The translations under genes and the position numbers were made by a program. A stretch of DNA of 32,520 nucleotides, taken from JBKJUK01 sp046590705 (GTDB lineage Bacteria; Acidobacteriota; Thermoanaerobaculia; Gp7-AA8). The stretch is from positions 1 through 32,520 of the forward strand of contig JBKJUK010000102.1 of assembly GCA_046590705.1 (NCBI GenBank), written 5' to 3'. The first letter of the stretch is position 1. Each line of letters starts with the position of its first letter. Shown in pieces: positions 1-6,542 of the stretch. The notes beneath the pieces are model-generated. The model was not told the DNA's origin and ran no database searches. It was given only the letters and a program-made list of their open reading frames with translations.

Positions 1-681
1 GGCTCCCTTCCGTCGCATCACACCGCGATTCACGATGAGCGAGCTTGATTGAGGGCTGTCGATGATCTTCTGCTCGCCGTTGAGGAGCATCATCCCGTCG
101 TTGATCAGCTGACCCTGTTCGAGAGCTACCAGCCCGCGCGAGTTCCAGAGAATCGTGCCGCCATTCCGCAGAGATCCCGAGAGCAACAGGTTGCCACCCG
201 AGACCGTGAGAACGCCACTGTCCTCGATGACGAAAGAGCCACTACTGTGGATCGAGCCGGCACTCCAGAGCATCTCCCCGGCGATACTGACGCTGCCGCT
301 GCCACGTAGAGTTCCTGTCAGATCGAGCACGCCGTCCTTCAACACCTTGATGGCCCGGAGGTAGTCGAGCGTTGCCGCCGGTGCAATCTGAATCCGCGGA
401 TTGCCGGGCGCACCAATGGTGAGCGAGCCGACTTCGATGGTCTTTTCGACTGCTACGACGTAACTTCCAGCGGCATCGATGCGCACGTCGTCATCGGCTG
501 CGGGAACAGTTTTAGTACTCCAGTTGGCAGGAGCGTTCCAATCCCCACCTTTCGGGTTGATCCATCTGACTTCGGCGGCTCCAGCGACCGTGGCCGCCAA
601 TATCAGAATCGATCCGATCAGAAGACGGGCGACGAGGCCGGTGTCGCGAGGCATCGCTGCTTTCTGCATACCATTCATCAT
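1..681 (-). CDS. Secreted beta-rich protein, N-terminal part (cut by left window edge)
   Basis: An open reading frame on the minus strand runs without a stop from an ATG at 681 to base 1 (227 codons), so only the N-terminal part is present. A GGAG ribosome binding site lies about 8 bases upstream of the first of two adjacent ATGs. The protein begins with a short basic stretch and a hydrophobic segment ending in AGAAEV, a likely Sec signal peptide. Then comes WINPKGGDWNAPANWS, the W-N-x-x-x-N-W-S pattern found at the start of many secreted bacterial proteins with parallel beta-helix-like or autotransporter-type repeats. The rest is rich in Gly, Ser, Leu and Ile with short alternating strands (LTGTLRGSGSVSIAGEMLWS), as expected for a right-handed beta solenoid. 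I infer an extracellular or surface protein; the function is unknown because the C-terminal part is missing. Confidence 0.75.
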   Translation of the reverse strand, partial: MMNGMQKAAMPRDTGLVARLLIGSILILAATVAGAAEVRWINPKGGDWNAPANWSTKTVPAADDDVRIDAAGSYVVAVEKTIEVGSLTIGAPGNPRIQIAPAATLDYLRAIKVLKDGVLDLTGTLRGSGSVSIAGEMLWSAGSIHSSGSFVIEDSGVLTVSGGNLLLSGSLRNGGTILWNSRGLVALEQGQLINDGMMLLNGEQKIIDSPQSSSLIVNRGVMRRKGA

Positions 682-753
682 TGTGGCTCCGGGTTACGCG
701 CACATTCTGCGCGCTTCGCTACAGCAGGTTAACGCTGCCTGCTACTTCAAATT

Positions 754-1518
754 TCAAGATTCGTTCTTCCGCTTCGCTGCATACGGAGCGAACAGAGGGT
801 CGAACAGAAACGCAGGAAGGAGCCGTGCAATACGCATGGCCATCGCGGTGGGAAAAGGGAACTCGACAATCTTCCTCCCCGCCTCGATGCCGTCGATAGT
901 GATTCGCGCAGCCTGATCGGCCTCCATCAGGAACGGCATCCTGAAACGATGTCTTCTGGTCATCTCCGTCCGCACGAAGCCGGGATTCACGATGGTCACA
1001 CCGACACCCGACTTCCTGAGTTCGACGCGGGCACACTCCAGAAAGTTCTGCATGGCAGCTTTGCTTGCCGAGTACACCGACGAGGTGGGTAAACCCCGCA
1101 GGCCGGCCAGCGAAGCGACGCCAGCGAACTGTCCATTCCCTCTGGCCAGCATAGCCGGCACTGTTTCGTGGAAAAGGTAGAGCATCCCGTAAAAATTCGT
1201 GGCCATGATCATCTCAGCCGCGGGAAGATCGAGTGCCACAGCCGGCCGTGACGACGACACTCCGGCATTCGCAATGGCGAGATCGATCGCTCCGAAACGC
1301 GTCACCGTCGCGGCCACGGCCTCGCGCACGGAACCGGCATCACGGACGTCGCAGGCCACGACCAGGGCGCGGTCGGCAGCGCGCTCGCTATCCACTGTCT
1401 GCTGCATCAGTTCGACGCGCCGAGCCAGCATCGAGACCTGCCACCCTCGACGGAGAAGCTCACGCGTCATCTCCAGACCAATCCCGCTCGATGCCCCTGT
1501 AATGACTGCTGTTCGCAT
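754..1518 (-). CDS. Short-chain dehydrogenase/reductase (SDR) family oxidoreductase
   Basis: Classical SDR of 254 residues. The Rossmann cofactor motif TGASSGIG is at residues 7-14, NAG at 84-86, and the catalytic Ser136, Tyr149 and Lys153 (YSASK) are all present. Such enzymes reduce or oxidise carbonyl/hydroxyl groups with NAD(P)(H) in the cytoplasm; the substrate cannot be told from sequence. The frame is open for 62 more codons upstream, but that part would overlap the divergent M20 gene and reads like non-coding DNA, so the start MRTAVITG at 1518 is chosen; it gives the normal SDR length and N-terminus. No Shine-Dalgarno is visible. Instead a TATACT hexamer ends 6 bases before the ATG, which suggests a leaderless mRNA. 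It is divergent from the M20 peptidase with 94 bases between the starts. Confidence 0.9.
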   Translation of the reverse strand: MRTAVITGASSGIGLEMTRELLRRGWQVSMLARRVELMQQTVDSERAADRALVVACDVRDAGSVREAVAATVTRFGAIDLAIANAGVSSSRPAVALDLPAAEMIMATNFYGMLYLFHETVPAMLARGNGQFAGVASLAGLRGLPTSSVYSASKAAMQNFLECARVELRKSGVGVTIVNPGFVRTEMTRRHRFRMPFLMEADQAARITIDGIEAGRKIVEFPFPTAMAMRIARLLPAFLFDPLFAPYAAKRKNES

Positions 1519-1524
1519 GCGTAG

Positions 1525-1530
1525 AGTATA
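1525..1530 (-). promoter_or_regulatory. Putative -10 box of the SDR gene (leaderless arrangement)
   Basis: TATACT on the minus strand, a near-consensus -10 hexamer, separated from the SDR start codon by only 6 bases. Transcription would begin at or next to the A of the ATG. The matching -35 is weak. Inference from spacing only. Confidence 0.4.
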
Positions 1531-1570
1531 GATCGAGCAACGAACACGTCCGACCGGGCCACGAGCATCG

Positions 1571-1576
1571 TAGAAT
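1571..1576 (+). promoter_or_regulatory. Putative -10 box of the M20 peptidase gene
   Basis: TAGAAT followed by GCGCG, 36 bases before the M20 start codon. The identical 11-base string TAGAATGCGCG occurs at 19791-19801, upstream of the alanine dehydrogenase gene. No convincing -35 box is seen. Confidence 0.35.
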
Positions 1577-1612
1577 GCGCGTTCGATTCGCAGCTGCCCA
1601 ACCAGGAGAAGA

Positions 1613-2983
1613 ATGAGCGTCGACAAAAAGAAACTACAGAAATATGCGACCGAGAACCGGTCCGAGTTCGAGTCCTGTCTCAAGACCCTGGTCGACATCC
1701 CCACCGTCTCGGCGCAGCTTCAGCATCTGCCGGACATGCGACGCGGAGCGGACGCAGCGGTCGAAGTCATCCGGAAGCTGGGCGGCGAAGCAGAGTTGAT
1801 CAAGACCGCCGGCCAACCGCTGATCTTCGGACGTTTTAAAACCTCACCGAAAGTGCCAACTGTGACGGTGTACAACCACATCGACGTGCAGCCCGCGTCG
1901 CGTGAGACCGAGCCATGGAAGTCTGAACCTTTCCAGATGACCATCGAGGGCGACAAGTACCTCGGACGTGGCACCACCGACGACAAAGGTCCCGCACTCA
2001 CTGCGCTGTTCGCCATTCGCGCTGCTCGCGAAGCGGAGATTCCAGTGAACATCAACGTTCTCTGGGAACTCGAGGAAGAAATCGGCTCACCGAATTTCGA
2101 AGGCGGAATCAGCAAGGTGGCTCGCAAGCTGGCCACGGACTCGGTGGTGGTCTCCGATACGATCTGGGTCTCGCGCAAACAGCCCGCTTCCGCTGCAGGT
2201 CTTCGCGGAATGCAGGGTTTCACGCTGACGCTGCAGACAGGTGAGACCGATCAACACTCCGGCGTCACGGGAGGAGCGGCCAGAAATCCGCTCGGCGAGT
2301 TGATGAAACTCGTCAGCGAGATGTACGACGCGCAGACCGGCAAGGTGAAGATCCGCGGCTTTTACGACGATGTCGAGCAGCTTTCGAGGAAGGAACTCGC
2401 GAACTTCGTCGCCTCAGGCTTCTCTGTCAGCAGATTCAAGAAAGACCATCTCTTCCGATCGATCCGCACGGAAGACACAGTCGAAGTCATGAAGCGAATC
2501 TGGTCTCTGCCTACCTTCGAGGTCCACGGCCTCGTCGGCGGCTACACAGGTGAGGGCGTGAAGACCATCGTTCCACCGATGGCTGAAGCGAAAATCTCCT
2601 GCCGCCTGGTGCCGAACATGGATCCGGCGAAAGTGATGAAGCTAATCACGGCTTTCGTCAAAGAGAAGAACCCGGACGTAGTCGTTCGCCCACTCGATGC
2701 GATGCATCCGTACAAAGGAACGATCACCGGCCCCTACGCAGACAGCATCAGGCGAGCGATTCATTTCGGTTTCGGAAAGGAACCGGTCTTCATACGCGAA
2801 GGCGGATCGATCGGAGCCGTGATCTGCATGGAACGGGTTTTCGGCTGCCCGGTCACCTTCCTGGGACTCTCACTTCCGGAACATGGCTATCACGCACCAA
2901 ACGAGAATTACGACTGGCAGCAGGCTTCCGGCGGGATGGTTTCGTTCGTCAAATACTTTGAAGAGGTAGCTTTGATTCAGTAG
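1613..2983 (+). CDS. M20 family metallopeptidase (dipeptidase/carboxypeptidase type)
   Basis: 456 residues, normal for the co-catalytic zinc peptidases of family M20 (CPG2, PepV and ArgE/DapE relatives), which cleave C-terminal residues from short peptides or acylated amino acids. Metal-site motifs are in order: YNHIDVQP with His89 and Asp91, GRGTTDDKGP with the bridging Asp at 123, ELEEEIGSP with the catalytic and zinc-binding glutamates at 155-156, a later SDT, and a C-terminal PEHGYHAPNE histidine. The dimerisation domain lies in the middle (QHSG around residue 215). There is no signal peptide, so it is cytoplasmic. The start has an AGGAG ribosome binding site. Its last codons, ATT CAG TAG, merge into a CAGTAG-type heptamer repeat, so the stop codon is part of that repeat. 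The exact substrate is not predictable. Confidence 0.93.
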   Translation: MSVDKKKLQKYATENRSEFESCLKTLVDIPTVSAQLQHLPDMRRGADAAVEVIRKLGGEAELIKTAGQPLIFGRFKTSPKVPTVTVYNHIDVQPASRETEPWKSEPFQMTIEGDKYLGRGTTDDKGPALTALFAIRAAREAEIPVNINVLWELEEEIGSPNFEGGISKVARKLATDSVVVSDTIWVSRKQPASAAGLRGMQGFTLTLQTGETDQHSGVTGGAARNPLGELMKLVSEMYDAQTGKVKIRGFYDDVEQLSRKELANFVASGFSVSRFKKDHLFRSIRTEDTVEVMKRIWSLPTFEVHGLVGGYTGEGVKTIVPPMAEAKISCRLVPNMDPAKVMKLITAFVKEKNPDVVVRPLDAMHPYKGTITGPYADSIRRAIHFGFGKEPVFIREGGSIGAVICMERVFGCPVTFLGLSLPEHGYHAPNENYDWQQASGGMVSFVKYFEEVALIQ

Positions 2984-3064
2984 TCAGTAGGGAAGTAGCC
3001 AGTAACCAGTAGGAGCGGCAGTAGCTTTCCCACTGGATGCTGGCTACTCAGGCTATGCGCTACT
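2979..3064. repeat. Heptamer repeat element B1 (inverted pair of CAGTAG-type arrays)
   Basis: A left array of degenerate 7-base units (CAGTAGT, CAGTAGG, AAGTAGC, CAGTAAC, CAGTAGG) is followed, after a short spacer, by a right array in the opposite orientation containing CTGGATGCTGGCTACT. The two can pair as a hairpin. The left array includes the stop codon of the M20 gene. Related copies are at 4418-4512, 15021-15161 and 15434-15468. Confidence 0.75.
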
Positions 3065-3116
3065 CCCTATGTATACGTAGCACGGACGATCCGGTATCCG
3101 GTGCCACCGCCTGGTT

Positions 3117-3833
3117 TCAGGCCGCATCCTGCGCCGAAACAACCGGGCGTTTCGGCTCACGCGCGCCCATGATCAGAAGCCACAGGCAAATGCCGATCTC
3201 TCCTAAGCTACCGGGCTTGCTGGCGAAACTCGCGACGGTGGTCTCCGCGTAACCTGAGAAAAGAAGACTTCCGAAGAAGTCAGTCAAGTAGCCGAAACAC
3301 CCCACCATCAGCAGTATGCCCAGGACCCTGGGAAGAAAGCCGGACTTGAACACGAGATAGCCGAACGGTAGCAACCATAGCCCCCAGAAAATCTTGGAGA
3401 CGAGCAATCCGTTGCTGTACGCGTCGAGCGACAGCATCACCCGAGCATGCAACTGCTCGGTCGTGAATGCTTGCAAGTAGTCGGCTCCGCTCAGGAGAGA
3501 CAGGATGTCGAGCTTGTTGAGCATAGTGACAAAGGAGATCGGAACGCTGACCACGGCGAAGGCCACCATGAGTACAGCGGCGTTTCGGCCGACCGGACTG
3601 AGTAGCTTGTACAGAGCGAATGGCAGCAACAGGAAGGCCGTGTAGCAAATCAGGCCCGCTACGATACCAAGCCGAAACAGCGGCTGGGATGCCACGATAT
3701 TACCTACCGTTGCGGATGCATCGCCCCGCACCGTGATCTGCGATGGGACGTAGGCTAGACTGAAGACGCCAGTCACCACGACGATCAGGTATAGCAACCC
3801 CGCTGTTCTAGCGGTCTTAGCAATCGTGGTCAA
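3117..3833 (-). CDS. DUF4386-type multi-pass membrane protein
   Basis: 238 residues with about six hydrophobic segments (for example LLYLIVVVTGVFSLAYV, GLICYTAFLLLPFALY, VLMVAFAVVSVPISFV). The opening KTARTAGLLYLIVVVTG and overall layout match my memory of the DUF4386 family, integral membrane proteins of unknown function. The start is TTG at 3833: no ATG lies near the N-terminus, a GGGAG ribosome binding site stands 7 bases before the TTG, and the family signature begins right after it. The gene lies 32 bases downstream of the DUF6326-type gene on the same strand, so the two probably form a small operon. The region just upstream carries an attC-like sequence. No function can be assigned. Confidence 0.8.
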   Translation of the reverse strand: MTTIAKTARTAGLLYLIVVVTGVFSLAYVPSQITVRGDASATVGNIVASQPLFRLGIVAGLICYTAFLLLPFALYKLLSPVGRNAAVLMVAFAVVSVPISFVTMLNKLDILSLLSGADYLQAFTTEQLHARVMLSLDAYSNGLLVSKIFWGLWLLPFGYLVFKSGFLPRVLGILLMVGCFGYLTDFFGSLLFSGYAETTVASFASKPGSLGEIGICLWLLIMGAREPKRPVVSAQDAA

Positions 3834-3842
3834 GTCTTCGCT

Positions 3843-3872
3843 CCCTGATTCGCTTGAATCAACTGTTAGGCC
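3843..3872 (-). other. attC-like half site at the end of the DUF6326-type gene (tentative)
   Basis: On the minus strand the DUF6326-type gene ends in GGCCTAACAG followed by TTGATTCAAGCGAATC. GCCTAAC fits the RYYYAAC core of integron attC sites, and the following TTGATTCAAGCG resembles the left arm of many chromosomal attC sites. The matching right arm ending in GTTRRRY was not found before the next gene. The opposite core GTTAGGCC stands just upstream of the same gene (minus strand, 4316-4323). Confidence 0.25.
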
Positions 3873-4291
3873 ACACCCTCAGTCTGCCTCGGCCAACGCC
3901 ATGAGTACCAGACCACCAGTGATGTGAGCACGATCTCAATCGCCGCAAAGAACATATAGAACGTCCAGCCACCGCCTGTCAGAATCAGCAGCATGACGAT
4001 GGTGTAGAAGATTCCGACGGCGATGTTGAGCCAACGGCTCATGGTGGCCGGCATCGCCAGGGAAAGAAAAACCATCAGACTTGGTACTGCCATCAAAACG
4101 GATGTACCTAAAAGCATCCCTTGCGTTACTGCCCCGAGAGCCATTCTGCCATCGAGCATTGCTTGCAGCTTTCCGGGCGCATAGAACTGGAAATAGTCTG
4201 CATAGACATAGCAGAACATCACGCTCGTCCAAAGAGCGGATATCTTCATCCTCGTGGGAATCTTTGCATCTTCCAGTGCTGGGGAACCCAT
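3866..4291 (-). CDS. DUF6326-type small integral membrane protein
   Basis: 141 residues with four predicted transmembrane helices (around ISALWTSVMFCYVYADYF, LLGTSVLMAVPSLMVFLSLA, WLNIAVGIFYTIVMLLILTG and FYMFFAAIEIVLTSLVVWYS). The LWTSVMFCYVYADYF opening resembles DUF6326, a membrane family of unknown function. The ATG at 4291 is supported by a strong GGAGG ribosome binding site 6 bases upstream. It is probably co-transcribed with the DUF4386-type gene that follows after 32 bases. The coding segment is bracketed by inverted GTTAGGCC/GGCCTAAC octamers (3865-3872 and 4316-4323), which may be chance or may be cassette boundaries. Confidence 0.8.
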   Translation of the reverse strand: MGSPALEDAKIPTRMKISALWTSVMFCYVYADYFQFYAPGKLQAMLDGRMALGAVTQGMLLGTSVLMAVPSLMVFLSLAMPATMSRWLNIAVGIFYTIVMLLILTGGGWTFYMFFAAIEIVLTSLVVWYSWRWPRQTEGVA

Positions 4292-4301
4292 CGCTACCTC
4301 C

Positions 4302-4366
4302 GGTGTTATTCGTGCGGCCTAACCGAACCCACGCTCACCCGCCCGGCCCGCACGAATCCTAACACC
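4302..4366. repeat. Imperfect inverted repeat upstream of the DUF6326-type gene
   Basis: The arms GGTGTTATTCGTGCGGCC (4302-4319) and the near reverse complement at 4345-4366 (GGCCCGCACGAATCC then TAACACC) pair with one small bulge and enclose a 25-base C-rich loop. It lies in the 5' leader of the DUF6326-DUF4386 unit, about 10 bases before the start codon, so it could fold in the mRNA close to the ribosome binding site. It also contains the attC-like core GGCCTAAC. Confidence 0.55.
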
Positions 4367-4417
4367 TAACTGAAGCGACACGCGCGCGTCGACGGAATCG
4401 ATTCGTTTAATCAGGTT

Positions 4418-4512
4418 GGCTAGTCAGGAAGCAGTAGCCAGGTAGGCTTGCCGAATGAGTATGCGGCCGGGAGCTTTCTACTGGCTACTGGCTACTCAAC
4501 TACTGGCTACTG
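4418..4512. repeat. Heptamer repeat element B2 (CTACTGG family)
   Basis: A left part with GTAGCCAGGTAGG and a right array of 7-base units (CTACTGG, CTACTGG, CTACTCA, then CTACTGG, CTACTGA) in the opposite orientation. It abuts the terminator of the desaturase gene. Same family as 2979-3064. Confidence 0.75.
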
Positions 4513-4516
4513 AAAC

Positions 4517-4544
4517 AAAAAGCCCTCCTTGCGGAGGGCTTTTT
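4517..4544 (-). terminator. Rho-independent terminator of the desaturase gene
   Basis: Perfect 8-bp stem AGCCCTCC / GGAGGGCT with a TTGC loop, A-rich on one side and T-rich on the other, so it can work in both directions. It lies about 20 bases beyond the desaturase stop codon. Confidence 0.85.
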
Positions 4545-4563
4545 GTTGCTCTTCTTTAATTCC

Positions 4564-5772
4564 TTAGCGAACTGGAATTGGAACCATGGCTGGTGTGCCC
4601 AGTGATTCGGCTACCGCTACGAGGCTCTCAAGGATCTCAGCAAGGCTGCGCATGGCTTTCTCGATCTCTTTGCGGAGATCGTCGAGCGTCTTTTGCGCTG
4701 AGTCACCGAGTCGCTTGCGGGCTGCAGCGTACTCCGCCTGCAGTCGTTCCAGTTGTGCTGCCGTGTTCTGACGTTTGATCTCGAGTTCGGCAACCGCATG
4801 ATTCGCTGCGACAGTGGCCGAGTCCTTTGCGGAAGCCCAGCGCACTGACAGAGCCTCGATTCTTTCAGCGAGCATATCGGACGCGCTATGCACAGCGGCG
4901 TCGAAACGCTCCTTGGTGCCTTTGCTGGCTTTCGTCGCCGATTGCCGCAGCCTTTCAGGGACCTCTCGAAGGTCCTTCACGATTCCCAGCTTCGAACCGA
5001 TCCAGAGACCGTAGTAGCTGACGTCGATCTGCCACCAGAGATGACCCTGTGCGGCAGAGCCGGGATAAAAGTGGTGGTTGTTGTGCCATCCCTCGCCAAG
5101 AGTGATCAAAGCCATGATCATGCTGTTACGGCTGTCGTCGGTGGTGTCGAATACACGACGCCCGAACACATGCATGACACTGTTGATGCTGAACGTACCG
5201 TGCCACAGGAGCACAGTCGAGAGGAAGTAGCCGTAGAACAGACCGACCGGTCCGAAGGCGAAGGAAAGCGCGACTGCATAGAGCATAGTCGGCACGTACT
5301 GATTCTTCTCTAGCCAGCGGAGCTCCGGAAATTTCGCGAGATCAGGGATACGCGACAGGTCGGTATCGCTTCGCTCTGCGGAGAGAATCCACCCGATGTG
5401 ACTCCAGAAGAATCCGCTCTGCATGGGGCTGTGCAGATCCTCAGGCATATCCGAGTATTTATGGTGATGACGGTGATTCGACGCCCACCAGAGCACACCC
5501 TTCTGCGCCGAAGTCATGGCCAGGACAGCCATGCAAAGCTGCCAGAAGCGATTCAGCTTGTAGGTGCGATGGGAAAAGTACCGATGAAAGCCTGCGGTCA
5601 CCGCGAACATGCGGATCACGTAGGAAGCAAGACAGAGAATCACACCCTTCCAGGAAAAGCCGAGGTAAAAAACTCCCAGCGCCAGGGCATGGACGAGAAT
5701 GAAGCCTGTTGCGGCACTGACCTTGATCTTCTGCAGAGGAGCAGGCGCGACTACACTCGTGTCTGTGGACAA
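4564..5772 (-). CDS. Acyl-CoA/fatty acid desaturase (delta-9 type) with C-terminal coiled-coil extension
   Basis: 402-residue membrane di-iron desaturase that should introduce a double bond into acyl chains and so adjust membrane fluidity. The three histidine boxes are intact: HRYFSH at 63-68, HRHHH at 100-104 and HNNHH at 230-234. Hydrophobic segments lie around 20-60, 80-95 and 163-200. The catalytic module ends near residue 280, the usual end of bacterial acyl-CoA desaturases. About 110 extra residues follow, highly charged, Ala/Leu/Glu-rich and heptad-like (LEIKRQNTAAQLERLQAEYA, then QKTLDDLRKEIEKAMRSLAE), predicted coiled coil. The start is TTG at 5772: it follows a GGAGGAG ribosome binding site by 8 bases and no ATG fits. 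The gene appears monocistronic with its own terminator. Confidence 0.93.
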   Translation of the reverse strand: MSTDTSVVAPAPLQKIKVSAATGFILVHALALGVFYLGFSWKGVILCLASYVIRMFAVTAGFHRYFSHRTYKLNRFWQLCMAVLAMTSAQKGVLWWASNHRHHHKYSDMPEDLHSPMQSGFFWSHIGWILSAERSDTDLSRIPDLAKFPELRWLEKNQYVPTMLYAVALSFAFGPVGLFYGYFLSTVLLWHGTFSINSVMHVFGRRVFDTTDDSRNSMIMALITLGEGWHNNHHFYPGSAAQGHLWWQIDVSYYGLWIGSKLGIVKDLREVPERLRQSATKASKGTKERFDAAVHSASDMLAERIEALSVRWASAKDSATVAANHAVAELEIKRQNTAAQLERLQAEYAAARKRLGDSAQKTLDDLRKEIEKAMRSLAEILESLVAVAESLGTPAMVPIPVR

Positions 5773-5946
5773 ATTGATCTCCTCCGGGGTTTGATAGATG
5801 ACTTATATCGACTACGTCGGTTAGCTCACGTAAAGCATTCGCCGGGTTTGTTTCTTCCCGGCACAGCCTGCTGAGCGAGTACGGCTCGCCCGCAGCTCAT
5901 GAGTATGAGCCCTAACCTGCATTTCTTCAACCCTTTACGTTCGTGG

Positions 5947-6471
5947 TTACAGAGTGAAAAATGCGATCTGGAGTTTTCCCAGCAGGATCTCTTTCCGCTC
6001 ACCCGTCCGCGTTTCCTCAGGCAGCTCCTCAAACGCGGCCATCGTGAGCAGGGTCTCGCCGGCGGCCGCAACATCTTCTCCCAGCTTCGCGGCTAGATTG
6101 ACCTGCTCCCCGTAGTAGTCGTCCTCGCTCGCTAGGTAATGAAGCGTACCAAAGCCAACACCGACAGAAACTTGAAAGCCAAAGGTCCGGACTCGCTCAT
6201 GCGAACCGAGCGCTGCCTCCACGGCCTGTTGCAGGCTCGAGAAGAAGATTAAAAGGTTGTCGGCGTCGACTTTGTAGATTTCGCCGCCGTGTTGCTGGAA
6301 ATGCGGCACGAGTTCGCTCCTCATCCGCCAGATTCGTGCGAGCGCCGCATCGGTGCCCTGTTCCAGCACCAGGCTGGTGAAACCAGCCAGATCCACGATG
6401 ACGATCGCGCCAACTCTTGGAATCGTCGCAGGACCGCGGAGATCGTCATGGTGGCGCGAATCTTCGATCAT
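5947..6471 (-). CDS. Class III adenylate/guanylate cyclase catalytic domain protein
   Basis: 174 residues, essentially a single class III nucleotidyl cyclase domain. VIVDLAGFTSLV carries the first metal aspartate (Asp27). GGEIYKVDADNLLIFF corresponds to the K-x-x-G-D loop, giving Lys67 and the second metal aspartate Asp71, with Ala replacing the usual Gly. GEQVNLAAKLGE carries the transition-state Asn125, but the paired Arg is replaced by Lys129. It may be a stand-alone cyclase or a nucleotide-binding relative. The frame is open to an ATG at 6504, but only the ATG at 6471 has a Shine-Dalgarno (GAGGACAAAC before it), so 6471 is chosen. It follows the LigD gene on the same strand after 71 bases. 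No sensor domain is attached. Confidence 0.85.
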   Translation of the reverse strand: MIEDSRHHDDLRGPATIPRVGAIVIVDLAGFTSLVLEQGTDAALARIWRMRSELVPHFQQHGGEIYKVDADNLLIFFSSLQQAVEAALGSHERVRTFGFQVSVGVGFGTLHYLASEDDYYGEQVNLAAKLGEDVAAAGETLLTMAAFEELPEETRTGERKEILLGKLQIAFFTL

Positions 6472-6542
6472 GTTTGTCCTCAGCCAGCGATACTCACAAA
6501 GCATCGCTGTGGCGTGGATGTACGAATGCGGTTACACACCGT

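Noticed and set aside
723..743. Hairpin AGCAGG...CCTGCT as terminator of the SDR gene
   Set aside because: Only 6 bp with a 9-base loop and no T tract; could be chance.
1519..1704. 62-codon N-terminal extension of the SDR
   Set aside because: It overlaps the M20 start region and adds a sequence before the canonical Rossmann start that no SDR needs.
3037..3252. Plus-strand ORF of 71 codons after the M20 gene
   Set aside because: It starts in heptamer repeat B1 and is antisense to the DUF4386-type gene.
5841..5862. Hairpin GCCGGG...CCCGGC between the cyclase and the desaturase
   Set aside because: Short stem, no T tract in the direction of the cyclase; too weak to call a terminator.
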